Position numbers and translations under genes: made by a program. From assembly GCF_015277735.1 (NCBI RefSeq), contig NZ_JADHDA010000005.1, positions 62,001-126,000 on the forward strand: a stretch of DNA of 64,000 nucleotides. Direction: 5' to 3'. Under the pieces are notes generated by a model. The model ran no database searches. It saw only the letters and a list, made by a program, of their open reading frames with translations, and was not told where the DNA came from. Shown piece after piece: positions 46,570-55,800 of the stretch (the stretch's first letter is position 1; the number at the start of each line of letters is the position of its first letter). This stretch comes from Psychrobacter sp. NG254 (GTDB lineage: Bacteria; Pseudomonadota; Gammaproteobacteria; Pseudomonadales; Moraxellaceae).

Positions 46570-46882
46570 GGGATACCCTCTAGTTGTTGTTATGGTTTGC
46601 TAAAGATAGAACGTGCCATAAGATCTAATTATCGGTAAATATACCGAAGAATTGGATGCTTTTAGCCATTAAATCCTTAAGCCTCTATGTTTTCAAACCT
46701 ATAAAATATGAAACTCTCAAACACGAGTGGCTCATCAATAGGAACCGCTCGAAAAAACATAAACCGTTTAAAATACTCGGTTATTGTTATATATAATACC
46801 GCCATATTGCCTAATTATGCTGTTACAAAACAAGATAGGCTTTGTTAATGTTTCTACGCAATGTAACTGTCATCATCAATCG
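46570..46882. other. Intergenic region upstream of the response regulator
   Basis: Contains an inverted repeat TCGGTA-AATA-TACCGA (46632-46647) about 60 bases upstream of the regulator start, either a 5'-leader hairpin or an operator. No terminator for the upstream HlyD-type gene is seen. No gene. Confidence 0.5.
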
Positions 46883-48187
46883 CTATGAGACGATGACTTT
46901 TTTACCTTTAGAATCAAGGGGTAAGTCAGCCAAGCAAATTAAGCTATCATTGCTCACACCAGCGATCAAATACTGTTTCGTTGTAGGATCGTACTCGACT
47001 ACTTCGATGGGTTGGCGTGTCAACAGTTGATCTTGTCCAATAACCCATACATTTGCGGTAAGCGGACTTAGGGGCATATAGGGTGGTGATTGTAATTCTG
47101 TCAAATCGACATCATGCAACGCGTGCTTAGGCACGATAGTACCCACCTCTATCTGACCATAATTGATTCGCCCTGTCACTTTCATATTGGGCTGTAATTT
47201 ATCACGGCTCATCTCATTATCGATGACATTGACGTAGACTAAGAGCTTTTTTGGCTGACGGGTGGCTGTCAGCTTGCTCACTTGCCCAGTGAACTGACCT
47301 GACAAGCCTTCGGTAGTAAAATTGACCGTCTGACCAACCGACAGTTGCGGCTTTGCTTGAATAGGAAGCGTCGCCATAAAATGCAATTTGGTTTCGTCAC
47401 TCAGTTGCAGCAGTGTCGTACGAGGATCTAGCTGGTCATCTTTTTTAACATATAGATTTTCGATACGGCCTGAGAAGCTGGCACGAACGGTGATTAGGTC
47501 AAATGAGGGGGAAGATTTTTTGGTATCGTCGATACTGCTCGCAGCTCTATCGTCAACATCAACATCGATGCTATTACCATCAGCATCAGCTGTCTTTGGT
47601 TTTGATGTGATTTTACTGCCAGCAGTTGCGTTTGCGTGCGCCGTGATTTCGCTATCAGGAGCAGCGTTTTGACTGACACTAATCTTTTGCGAGTTGTTAG
47701 GTGTCATATCATTACTGTCACTACTATCATTAGTCGCTAAATCGTTCTGAGTCGACGTTTTTACGGTCGAATTGTCATTGGTGGTTTCGTCCACTGCACT
47801 CAGTCGTTTGACAATAAATAGGGGCGTTCCTTTTTCTACCCATTGTTCTTTTTTGACCAGCACTTTTTCTACTTTAAGCGGATGTGCAGCAACAAAGCTG
47901 GTTTGCCTGATAGGTTCGATATGGCCTTGCAATCCAAGACTTGGCTGATAGCGGGTAGGCTTGATACTCAATATCTGTTCTGATGTCATCGTGACGCTCT
48001 CACTCGTAATCACAAGTGGCGTCTCTACGATGGCTTCGTTTTCGATGGTTGAGGGCACGTCTTTAGGTGGTGACGGCTGACACGCTGCCAGCAGCAAAGC
48101 GATGAATACGCAGAGGCTTTTTCTTTTATTTATATAAGTTCTTATATGTGTAGAAGCTGTCATCGCAGTCACCATTATAGTCATCAT
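46883..48187 (-). CDS. HlyD/RND-type periplasmic adaptor lipoprotein with low-complexity insert
   Basis: Up to 434 residues. N-terminal signal with lipobox LLAAC (Cys36 from the first ATG; the start may be the Met nine residues in). The adaptor fold is present: lipoyl-like halves around HPLKVEKVLVKKEQWVEKGTPLFIVKRL and VRASFSGRIENLYVKKDDQLDPRTTLLQLSD, then the beta-barrel LPIQAKPQLSVGQTVNFT. The helical hairpin that normally links the halves is replaced by about 100 residues (130-228) rich in Ser/Asn/Asp/Thr. No RND pump or outer membrane channel gene is adjacent, so its partner lies elsewhere. Confidence 0.82.
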   Translation of the reverse strand: MMTIMVTAMTASTHIRTYINKRKSLCVFIALLLAACQPSPPKDVPSTIENEAIVETPLVITSESVTMTSEQILSIKPTRYQPSLGLQGHIEPIRQTSFVAAHPLKVEKVLVKKEQWVEKGTPLFIVKRLSAVDETTNDNSTVKTSTQNDLATNDSSDSNDMTPNNSQKISVSQNAAPDSEITAHANATAGSKITSKPKTADADGNSIDVDVDDRAASSIDDTKKSSPSFDLITVRASFSGRIENLYVKKDDQLDPRTTLLQLSDETKLHFMATLPIQAKPQLSVGQTVNFTTEGLSGQFTGQVSKLTATRQPKKLLVYVNVIDNEMSRDKLQPNMKVTGRINYGQIEVGTIVPKHALHDVDLTELQSPPYMPLSPLTANVWVIGQDQLLTRQPIEVVEYDPTTKQYLIAGVSNDSLICLADLPLDSKGKKVIVS

Positions 48188-48800
48188 TTTATTATATAGT
48201 GAATTGAGGTATGACGAAATGTTTATGCACTACTGCTACAGTCAAGAGAGCTAAAAGCTGATATCAAATAATTGAAACAGATAGTGGTTTTTCCAATAAA
48301 GACAGTTATTTATGATACTTACGAGTTTGAACATTAATTTACTAATAGCTGGAAAATAGTCAATAACTGTGCTAAAACAACATAATGAAATATACCACTA
48401 CATTTTTATTACAAAAGAAAATTATACAGCAAGGTATATATTGACTCTATATAATGTAAAAACAATAAAAACAGTATGCCTTGATCACGTTTAATGCTCT
48501 GAAAGCAATAGTCTTTGTTCGAATATGGCAGATAGTAAGCGCCAATAATGAGCATGAATAGCTATAGAACGCTCTCTTATTGAGCTAAATGATGGCAAAG
48601 TAGGGGTATAGCTGATATTTGTGATTCGTTTGACAGCAATTACTGATAAACAAGATATTCGCTGTCATAACACTTTATAATACAAACTCAACCGTTCGTA
48701 TCGATCCAATAATAAGTGATGTCACAAACTAAGATGACTGTTAAAACTTTGTATTGACAGATAGTGTTACGAATAAATAGTCGTTAATAGGACAATGATA
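48188..48800. other. 600-bp AT-rich region upstream of the pil-chp cluster
   Basis: Divergent promoter region. A perfect TTGACA at 48754-48759 lies 40 bases before pilG, but no well spaced -10 follows. TATAAT near 48450 is another fragment. CTACAGTCAAGAGAGCTAAAA near 48236 resembles one end of the ~106-bp repeat. No gene or RNA recognised. Confidence 0.5.
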
Positions 48801-49178
48801 ATGGAAAATAATTTTGCTGGTTTGAAAGTAATGATTATCGATGACTCAAAAACCATTCGCCGTACTGCAGAAACCTTATTACAAAAAGCGGGTTGTGAGG
48901 TAGTCACTGCCATAGATGGTTTTGATGCGTTAGCAAAAATTGTCGATAATAACCCAGATATTATTTTCGTCGATATTATGATGCCACGTTTAGATGGTTA
49001 TCAGACGTGTGCATTGATAAAGAATAACCCTGATTATGCTGGCAAACCAGTGATCATGTTGTCGTCAAAAGACGGTTTATTTGATAAAGCCCGTGGTCGG
49101 ATTGTCGGGTCTGATGAGTACTTGACCAAGCCATTTAGTAAAGATGAGCTTTTTGATGCCATCAATCAGTACCGTTAG
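48801..49178 (+). CDS. pilG: Type IV pilus response regulator PilG
   Basis: 125 residues, a single receiver domain: acidic pocket IIDDSKTIRRTAETLL, phospho-Asp in IIFVDIMMPRLDGYQTCALIKNN, Lys in YLTKPFSKDEL. It is strikingly like Pseudomonas PilG. In Pseudomonas it promotes pilus extension and cAMP production. Start: ATG at 48801 matches the family N-terminus (MENNFAGLKVM) with AGGA 8 bases upstream; 48795 is an alternative. First gene of the cluster. Confidence 0.96.
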   Translation: MENNFAGLKVMIIDDSKTIRRTAETLLQKAGCEVVTAIDGFDALAKIVDNNPDIIFVDIMMPRLDGYQTCALIKNNPDYAGKPVIMLSSKDGLFDKARGRIVGSDEYLTKPFSKDELFDAINQYR

Positions 49179-49351
49179 TCGAGTATATATAGCAATCTGT
49201 CGATTAATTCATACAATTGATGACGAGTCCTAACTAACGAATGTTAGGGGATTTATCGTATCAGTCAGTTTTGAGATACTACTTTCAATTGTACTGTCCC
49301 AATAATATATGAATATATCCTTACGGATATCTGAAAACAAAGGAAATTTCT

Positions 49352-49714
49352 ATGACTACTGTTTTAGTCATTGACGATTCGCCATCAGAAATGGCGAAAT
49401 TTCGCGATATGCTTGCCAAGAATCATTTTAAAGTATTGGAAGCCACTAATGGTGAGCAAGGCTGCCAGATGGCGGTTGATCACCTGCCAGATGTTATCTT
49501 AATGGATGTGGTTATGCCTGAAATGAATGGTTTTCAGGCAACGCGAAAAATCACCCGAGGCAAAACTACCGCTCATATTCCAGTCATTATGATTAGTACT
49601 AAAAATCAAGAGACAGATAGAGTATGGGGCAAGCGTCAAGGTGCCAAAGAATACATGAACAAACCAGTTGATGAAAATAGATTGGTCAATATGATTCGTA
49701 CAGTGATGGAGTAA
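49352..49714 (+). CDS. pilH: Type IV pilus response regulator PilH
   Basis: 120 residues, stand-alone receiver: LVIDDSPSEMAKFR, phospho-Asp in VILMDVVMPEMNGFQATR, Lys in YMNKPVDENRLV. Works opposite or downstream of PilG in pilus control. AAAGGAAA upstream. 173 bases after pilG, a gap that may hold an extra promoter, and 3 bases before pilI. Confidence 0.95.
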   Translation: MTTVLVIDDSPSEMAKFRDMLAKNHFKVLEATNGEQGCQMAVDHLPDVILMDVVMPEMNGFQATRKITRGKTTAHIPVIMISTKNQETDRVWGKRQGAKEYMNKPVDENRLVNMIRTVME

Positions 49715-49717
49715 TTC

Positions 49718-50248
49718 GTGGCTTCTAGAGGGTTTATTGAGCTTCTGCGTTCAGCAGATTTGGCGCGCGCGCGCAAAGGCGGCCGTCGCGGTGGACAAGC
49801 ATTTGATTGGCAAGGCGTGGTGTTTGAGATCGGTGGACAACGACTGGTTGCGCCTATGGGTCAAGTATCAGAAGTCTTGAGCATGCCAGAATATACAAGC
49901 TTACCTCTAGTCAAGTCCTGGATGCTCGGTATTGCCAATATCCGAGGTCGTCTATTACCACTCACGGATTTGGCCGATTTTTTGCAGGTCCCGAGCCTAG
50001 TGCCACAAATGAGCCAACGCAAAGTGATTGTTGTTGAATATAACAATGTTTTGTCAGGATTATTGGTTGATCAAGTGCTGGGTATTGAACAGTTCACTCG
50101 TGAACAATACCGTGCAGAGGCCATCGATTACGATTCGCCGTTTGCGCCTTACAATCATGGTAAATTTCTTAAAGCAGAACAAGAGTGGTATGTCTTTATG
50201 CCAAGCTTGCTCGCACAAGATCTACAGTATGCAGATGCAGCAATATAA
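49718..50248 (+). CDS. pilI: CheW-like adaptor PilI
   Basis: 176 residues. CheW domain (VVFEIGGQRLVAPMGQVSEVL, then GIANIRGRLLPLTDLADFL and GLLVDQVLGIEQF). Couples receptor PilJ to kinase ChpA. Starts with GTG, preceded by GGAG that overlaps the end of pilH. Confidence 0.94.
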   Translation: MASRGFIELLRSADLARARKGGRRGGQAFDWQGVVFEIGGQRLVAPMGQVSEVLSMPEYTSLPLVKSWMLGIANIRGRLLPLTDLADFLQVPSLVPQMSQRKVIVVEYNNVLSGLLVDQVLGIEQFTREQYRAEAIDYDSPFAPYNHGKFLKAEQEWYVFMPSLLAQDLQYADAAI

Positions 50249-50422
50249 TCATAGACAATAGAATATTTGTCTGCTGAGCAGTGACAGAATAATAGCGACT
50301 GATATAAAGCAGTGGCATGTCAGCATTTATACAGGCTTTGCTAATCATTGTTTCGATAACAATAAGATTGTCAAAGTCAGACACGATAAGACTTTGATGA
50401 TGGTTTGAAAGGAATATGCAAG

Positions 50423-51838
50423 ATGAGTGATGTTATAAGAAAACCTGTAAATGGCATGGCCAGCACAGCGGCAGATAACAAAAATTCTGATAATACGTGG
50501 AAGCTATTATTGGGTCTTTTTGCCATATTGAGTGTGGCTTGTCTGATTTGGCTGATTAACTCGTTATCATCAGTGAGTCAGTATTTTGGCAACTTTAGCC
50601 AATCGGTTATTTTGCCAGTTGCTATTTTTACCGTCAGTGCGTTGGGTATTTTGTTTGCCTCATACCAGTTGCTCAGACAACGTGGTGGCTCAGAGCGCTT
50701 ACTGATTGAAAAAGAAACCTTACGCCGCCGTCAAGAAGCCGAAGCAGAGTCTGAGCGTGCTCGTCAGATTCAAGAAGAAAACGAACGTAACCAGATTGCA
50801 ATCTTACGTCTGCTTGATGAGTTGGGTGATTTGGCAGAAGGTGATTTGACGGTTAATGCGACCGTATCAGAGGACTTTACAGGGGCGATCGCTGACTCGG
50901 TAAACTTTGCCATTGACCAATTGCGCCAATTGGTACTGGTTATTAACAGCACGGCCAACCAAGTATCGCAGTCCTCAGATCAGACTCAGATGAATGCGGT
51001 TGAGTTGGCTGAAGCCTCTGAGCATCAAGCACAAGAAATTGCTGGTGTGTCAGCGGCGATCAATGAGATGACGATATCAATTGACCAAGTTTCAAACAAT
51101 GCGTCAGAGTCTGCAACGGTCGCACAGCGTTCAGTTGCGATCTCTCATAATGGTGCTGAGGTTGTACAGCGTTCTATCGAAGGTATGAACGTGATTCGTG
51201 ACCAGATTCAAGAAACCTCAAAACGTATTAAACGCTTGGGTGAGTCTTCGCAAGAAATTGGTGACATCGTCGGCTTGATTAACGATATTGCTGATCAGAC
51301 CAACGTTTTGGCATTGAACGCTGCGATTCAGGCCTCTATGGCAGGTGAAGCAGGGCGAGGCTTTGCGGTTGTTGCTGATGAAGTTCAGCGTCTGGCTGAG
51401 CGTTCAGCAAACGCCACCAAACAGATTGAAACACTGGTAAAAACCATTCAAGCAGATACCAACGAAGCCGTCATGTCAATGGAGTCAACGACTTCTGAGG
51501 TAGTACGCGGTGCCCGTCTAGCAAAAGATGCAGGGGAAGCACTAGAGGAAGTACAGAGTGTTTCTAACACTTTGGCAGACTTGATTCAAAACATCTCAAA
51601 CGCAGCAATGCAGCAGGCTGAGTCTGCGGGTCATATCTCTCATACGATGAATATTATCCAAGATATTACTTCACAGACATCCTCTGGTACGATGGCAACC
51701 GCTCGTTCTATCGGTGAGCTGAGTGAGATGGCTGCAGCACTACAAGAGTCAGTGACTGGTTTTAAAGTAACTAATGATGATGATATGTTGGCGCATGATA
51801 TGCTAGCAGCTGAGAGTGCAATGTCAGCAAGTGTTTAA
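50423..51838 (+). CDS. pilJ: Short methyl-accepting receptor PilJ lacking periplasmic sensor domain
   Basis: 471 residues versus about 680 for Pseudomonas PilJ. Two membrane helices (about 26-48 and 61-83) are separated by only ~12 residues, so there is essentially no periplasmic ligand domain. Next come a Gln/Glu/Arg coiled coil, a HAMP-like [32 protein letters not shown], and an intact signalling hairpin with [22 protein letters not shown] and [25 protein letters not shown] at 50423 with AAAGGA 9 bases before; an upstream TTG is less likely. It is followed by pilK and chpA. Signalling must come from the membrane or partner proteins. Confidence 0.93.
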   Translation: MSDVIRKPVNGMASTAADNKNSDNTWKLLLGLFAILSVACLIWLINSLSSVSQYFGNFSQSVILPVAIFTVSALGILFASYQLLRQRGGSERLLIEKETLRRRQEAEAESERARQIQEENERNQIAILRLLDELGDLAEGDLTVNATVSEDFTGAIADSVNFAIDQLRQLVLVINSTANQVSQSSDQTQMNAVELAEASEHQAQEIAGVSAAINEMTISIDQVSNNASESATVAQRSVAISHNGAEVVQRSIEGMNVIRDQIQETSKRIKRLGESSQEIGDIVGLINDIADQTNVLALNAAIQASMAGEAGRGFAVVADEVQRLAERSANATKQIETLVKTIQADTNEAVMSMESTTSEVVRGARLAKDAGEALEEVQSVSNTLADLIQNISNAAMQQAESAGHISHTMNIIQDITSQTSSGTMATARSIGELSEMAAALQESVTGFKVTNDDDMLAHDMLAAESAMSASV

Positions 51839-51991
51839 TACAGACAGAAAATCTCCAACAAGTATTTTTGATTTTGAAACTATCTTGATGAATCGTACTG
51901 TTTTTTGTTCTTGAAGTCATGATGAGTGTCATATTTGGTATTAGATAGGCACTTGATTAAGACAGTCGATCTTTCCTTGGATGATACTGTA

Positions 51992-52861
51992 ATGGAAAAC
52001 GACAGTTTTAATGTAAAACAGTGGCAACGCTATATAGAGCGAGAGATCGGCTTTATCCTGCCAAATATACAGCAGCAGTGGTTCAAAAATGCGATTGAGC
52101 ATACCGCAGTATCGCATGCATTAACGACCGCGCAGCTGTGGTGCCAATTGCCAGAAAACCATGAACTGCGCCAACATTTGCTAGACAAAGTTTTGATTCA
52201 TGAAAGCCGTTTTTTTCGTCACAAGCCTTCTATTGATTTTGTCGAAAAATGCGCCTTGCAACATCAAGCGAGTGCCAAGGATACTGACGACGTATTTCGT
52301 ATTTGGAGTGTGGGTTGTGCAAGTGGTCAAGAGGTTTGGTCTGTGGCCATGAGTTTGGCAGCAGTCCAGCTGCCAAACTATGAAATATTAGGAACGGATG
52401 TCAGCGAAGAGGCCATTAGAAACGCCCGCTTGGGTCAGTATGATAAAAGGCAGCAGTTTTTAATTCCAGCAGATTGTCAGCAATTTATCCAGCCGTTAGC
52501 CGTTGAGAGTGCTATAGAGCGTTCAAATACCAATCACTCCTCTACTGTGTCAATGATGGATAATATGCAGCCGCATTGGCAAATTGCCTCTACTTTACAA
52601 TCACATGTTAGTTTTACTTTGCATAACATTATCGAACACCGACCACCCACAGCGTATCTGCAAAACGTGATTATCTGCCAAAATATGTTGTTGTATTTTA
52701 GAAAATTTGATCAGCGTGATATTTTGGCGCGTCTATCAGAGCAGTGTGCGCTAGAGGGGTATATTGTATTGGCTCCAGGTGAGGCGCTGTTTTGGCGTCC
52801 TTCAAATATGCGCCGTATTGCGCACCCACAGGTTAATGTGTGGCAAAAAATTAGTGCCTAA
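51992..52861 (+). CDS. pilK: CheR-type methyltransferase PilK
   Basis: 289 residues from this start; an in-frame GTG at 51926 would add 22. SAM-dependent methylation of receptor glutamates, here presumably of PilJ. The SAM-binding segment FRIWSVGCASGQEVWSVAMSLA and GTDVSEEAIRNARLGQYDKR are typical, as is NVIICQNMLLYFRKFDQRDIL. The CheR N-terminal helical domain contains LLDKVLIHESRFFRHKPS. ATG at 51992 follows TTGGA; the GTG has weak support. About 30 bases before chpA. Confidence 0.88.
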   Translation: MENDSFNVKQWQRYIEREIGFILPNIQQQWFKNAIEHTAVSHALTTAQLWCQLPENHELRQHLLDKVLIHESRFFRHKPSIDFVEKCALQHQASAKDTDDVFRIWSVGCASGQEVWSVAMSLAAVQLPNYEILGTDVSEEAIRNARLGQYDKRQQFLIPADCQQFIQPLAVESAIERSNTNHSSTVSMMDNMQPHWQIASTLQSHVSFTLHNIIEHRPPTAYLQNVIICQNMLLYFRKFDQRDILARLSEQCALEGYIVLAPGEALFWRPSNMRRIAHPQVNVWQKISA

Positions 52862-52891
52862 ATAAGTGCTTAGACGAGTTAGGATGACCCT

Positions 52892-55800
52892 ATGAAAAAC
52901 CAGCCCAATGACATAGTGACGCTTGAGTGGCTACTACCATTGTTCAATCAGCAATTATCACAGGTATCTAATGGCTGGCAAGTAGATGCTGTCAATGCCA
53001 ATTATGAGCAGATGGCAGCGAACTATCATCAAGTCAGTGGTGCACTGACCATGATAAAACTGTCTTCTTTAGCGAGCCTTGCTAACAAGTTGAGTTTGTT
53101 AGCAGGATTGGCGTCTGATACCGATTTATCTGTCAAAGACCGCCGCATGGGGCAACATTCTCATAGAGTATTGCAGCATGAGCTCAACCAACATGCACGC
53201 ATTGGTAGCCATTATATCGCAACAGTAGATAGCGCTGAGGATGAGTTGGTTCAAGCATTGTCCAAACGAGGTCTTTCAGTAGCGTCGTCTATTAGCACAC
53301 GTAATGCCCAACAAGAACATATATATACTGACACCAGTCATGACGCAAGCCTGAGCATTGTCAGCAGCATGGACATGGTCATACCAACCAATGTCGCTGT
53401 CACCCATTTAGAGAGTCATCAATATCAGCAGCTGTTATTGGTTTGGCGACAGCAAGTGCAAGCGTTGCTAGTGGCTAATGTCAATACATCGTCTGTGCTA
53501 ACAATCTTACAAAAAGTCAGCCACTACCTCTGGCAAACGGCAGAAGAGATGGATCTTCAGCGCCTTTGGTATCTCACCGAGCTATGGCTAAATGATCTTG
53601 CTGATAACGATACGCCATTGCCGGAATATTACGCACCCTTATTGAGTCAGCTAGATCATGCCATAGAGTCCAGTGCTCAGCCAGAAATCTCATTGTCGTC
53701 AGAGGCTGTCCAAGACCTCATCACGGCAGTCTATATTGAGCTAAGTTACCTCGTAAACAGAAGTGACCGTACACAGCTAATTCTAGATGAGGTGTCAAAA
53801 AGCAACACCGCAGCGCCACGCTTTTTGCTTCGATTGATGAATGAGCTTGATACCCTTATCTTTGAGCTGGATCAGCCGGAGACTCTTATCACACCTTTGC
53901 AGCAAATAAAGCATCAGTTTGAGAGTCGTGGCTGGCGCTATTATGAGTCACAAGTTGAGTCTATTCTGGCAGATTTGCAGCAGGCAATGTCCTCAGACAC
54001 AGGGTTTGCACAAGAGCAATGGCAGATTGAGCGAAAACTCCAAGAGTTGTATAACAGCATTCATAGTACCGAGCAAATCATATCACTCAAGATTGGTGAG
54101 TCAGCTTCTTTTTCTACCGTGCCTGATGTATCTGAGAGCAATGACAGACAAGATGGCGCTATACAGCAGACGGTTGCTACTGACCATGACTTGCGCGAGC
54201 TACGTATCGCGGTAGAAGAGATAAAGCAAGGCTTCGATGGATATACACAGCGCCAAGATATAAAGCTGTTGCCCGCGGCAGCCGCCTTTTCTCGTCTCGA
54301 AAATGCCTTCAATGATATGGGGCTTGCCAGTGTTCGCCAAACTATCAGCGATATAGCCAGTGTCTTTGCAACATTGACGATGCATCAGGTGGCAGTATTG
54401 AGCTGGGACATGACCCAAGCATTGGCTGAAAGCTTAACATCGATTGAACTGTTTCTTGATAGGATGGCGCAGCAGGTTTTCGACCAGCAGTTACTCACCT
54501 TGGCTAATGAACATACGGCTAGAGCAAACCAGCTCTTGGATATGTATCTTGACTCGCCAGAAGTGCCACATGATACGTGGCTTGTCCAACAAGCAATGAC
54601 GACTCATAACGTGACGCGCTATGATGATAGTGGCGAGATTGCGCCTGCGATAGCAGTAGACTCTACTATCGATTCAGCAGAAAGTGGTGCGCTAAGGCAT
54701 GCTCGTACACAAGTCAAACCTGACAGCTTTGAAGTGGATGCAGATATCCATAATACCTTCATCAAAGAGGCGACTGAAGTTATCTCTGATTTAGGGGATT
54801 TCTTGCCTATTTGGGAACAGGACTCACAGGATTTGACACCACTGACTGAGGTGCGTAGAGGTTTCCATACGCTAAAAGGGTCAGGCCGTATGGTCGGTGC
54901 GTTTAGTATCAGTGAGATAGCGTGGTCAATCGAACACTTGCTCAATTGTTTGCTAAATAAGGCGTTACCTATCACAGACGACGTCGTAAACTTTGTGATA
55001 GAGACAACGAAACGTTTATCGGTACTGGTATTAGATTTTGAGGCGCAGCAACCTGCACGCTTTGATCCTGCAATTACTATCGTGCAAAGTAACAATCTCA
55101 TGGCGCAGCAGCCTATCAATACTGGATTGAGGATATCAGAGTCTGACAACAATGACATCTCAGATGAATCGGTAGAAAGTGCTTTAAGTGACTCAATGAC
55201 CACCACTGATGATGCTGAACTGTCCTTATCTGATGATGATAAAGCGAGTAACACAGCAGACTTTTTAGCCAAGTTAGAGATACCAGAGATATTGCTACCC
55301 TTTATTCACGAGTCTGAGCAGTTATCAGCCGATACTAATGATGCAGATCCCGATATTAAAGAGATATTCATAGAAGAGGCCAACGACGTATTAATCGAAA
55401 TCGTACCTCTGTATGAGCGCTGGCAGCTGTCAGCGACTGACCTAGATGGGTTAAAAGATATCCGCCGTGGTTTCCATACGTTGAAAGGGTCTGGCCGTAT
55501 GGTAGGGGCTAACTATAGCGCCGAGCTAGCATGGGCCATAGAAAACATGCTGAATCGTGTCCTAGATCGTAGTGTTGAGATGTCGGCTGACATGTATCAG
55601 CTGATTACGGATGTGTTGGCAGCATATCCTGCGATACTAACGGCGTTTGAGAGCAACAGCCAAGAGTACCCAGCTACGATGCCCTTATGGGTCATCTGTG
55701 CCAATGCTTATAGCAAAAAGTGCGGTAATGAATTCAGCTATGCTGAGTTGTATACGCAAGCAATCCATGAGCTTGAGCCTGCGGCAGTTCAAGATGTACC

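Noticed and set aside
48236..48256. Fragment resembling one end of the ~106-bp repeat
   Set aside because: Only about 20 bases match and the rest of the element is absent.
48754..48782. TTGACA as -35 of a pilG promoter
   Set aside because: No -10 with acceptable spacing follows; listed only as a note in the intergenic entry.
54619..55272. 217-residue antisense frame inside chpA
   Set aside because: Ser-rich shadow of the acidic, Asp/Ser-coding stretch of chpA; no start signal and no domain.
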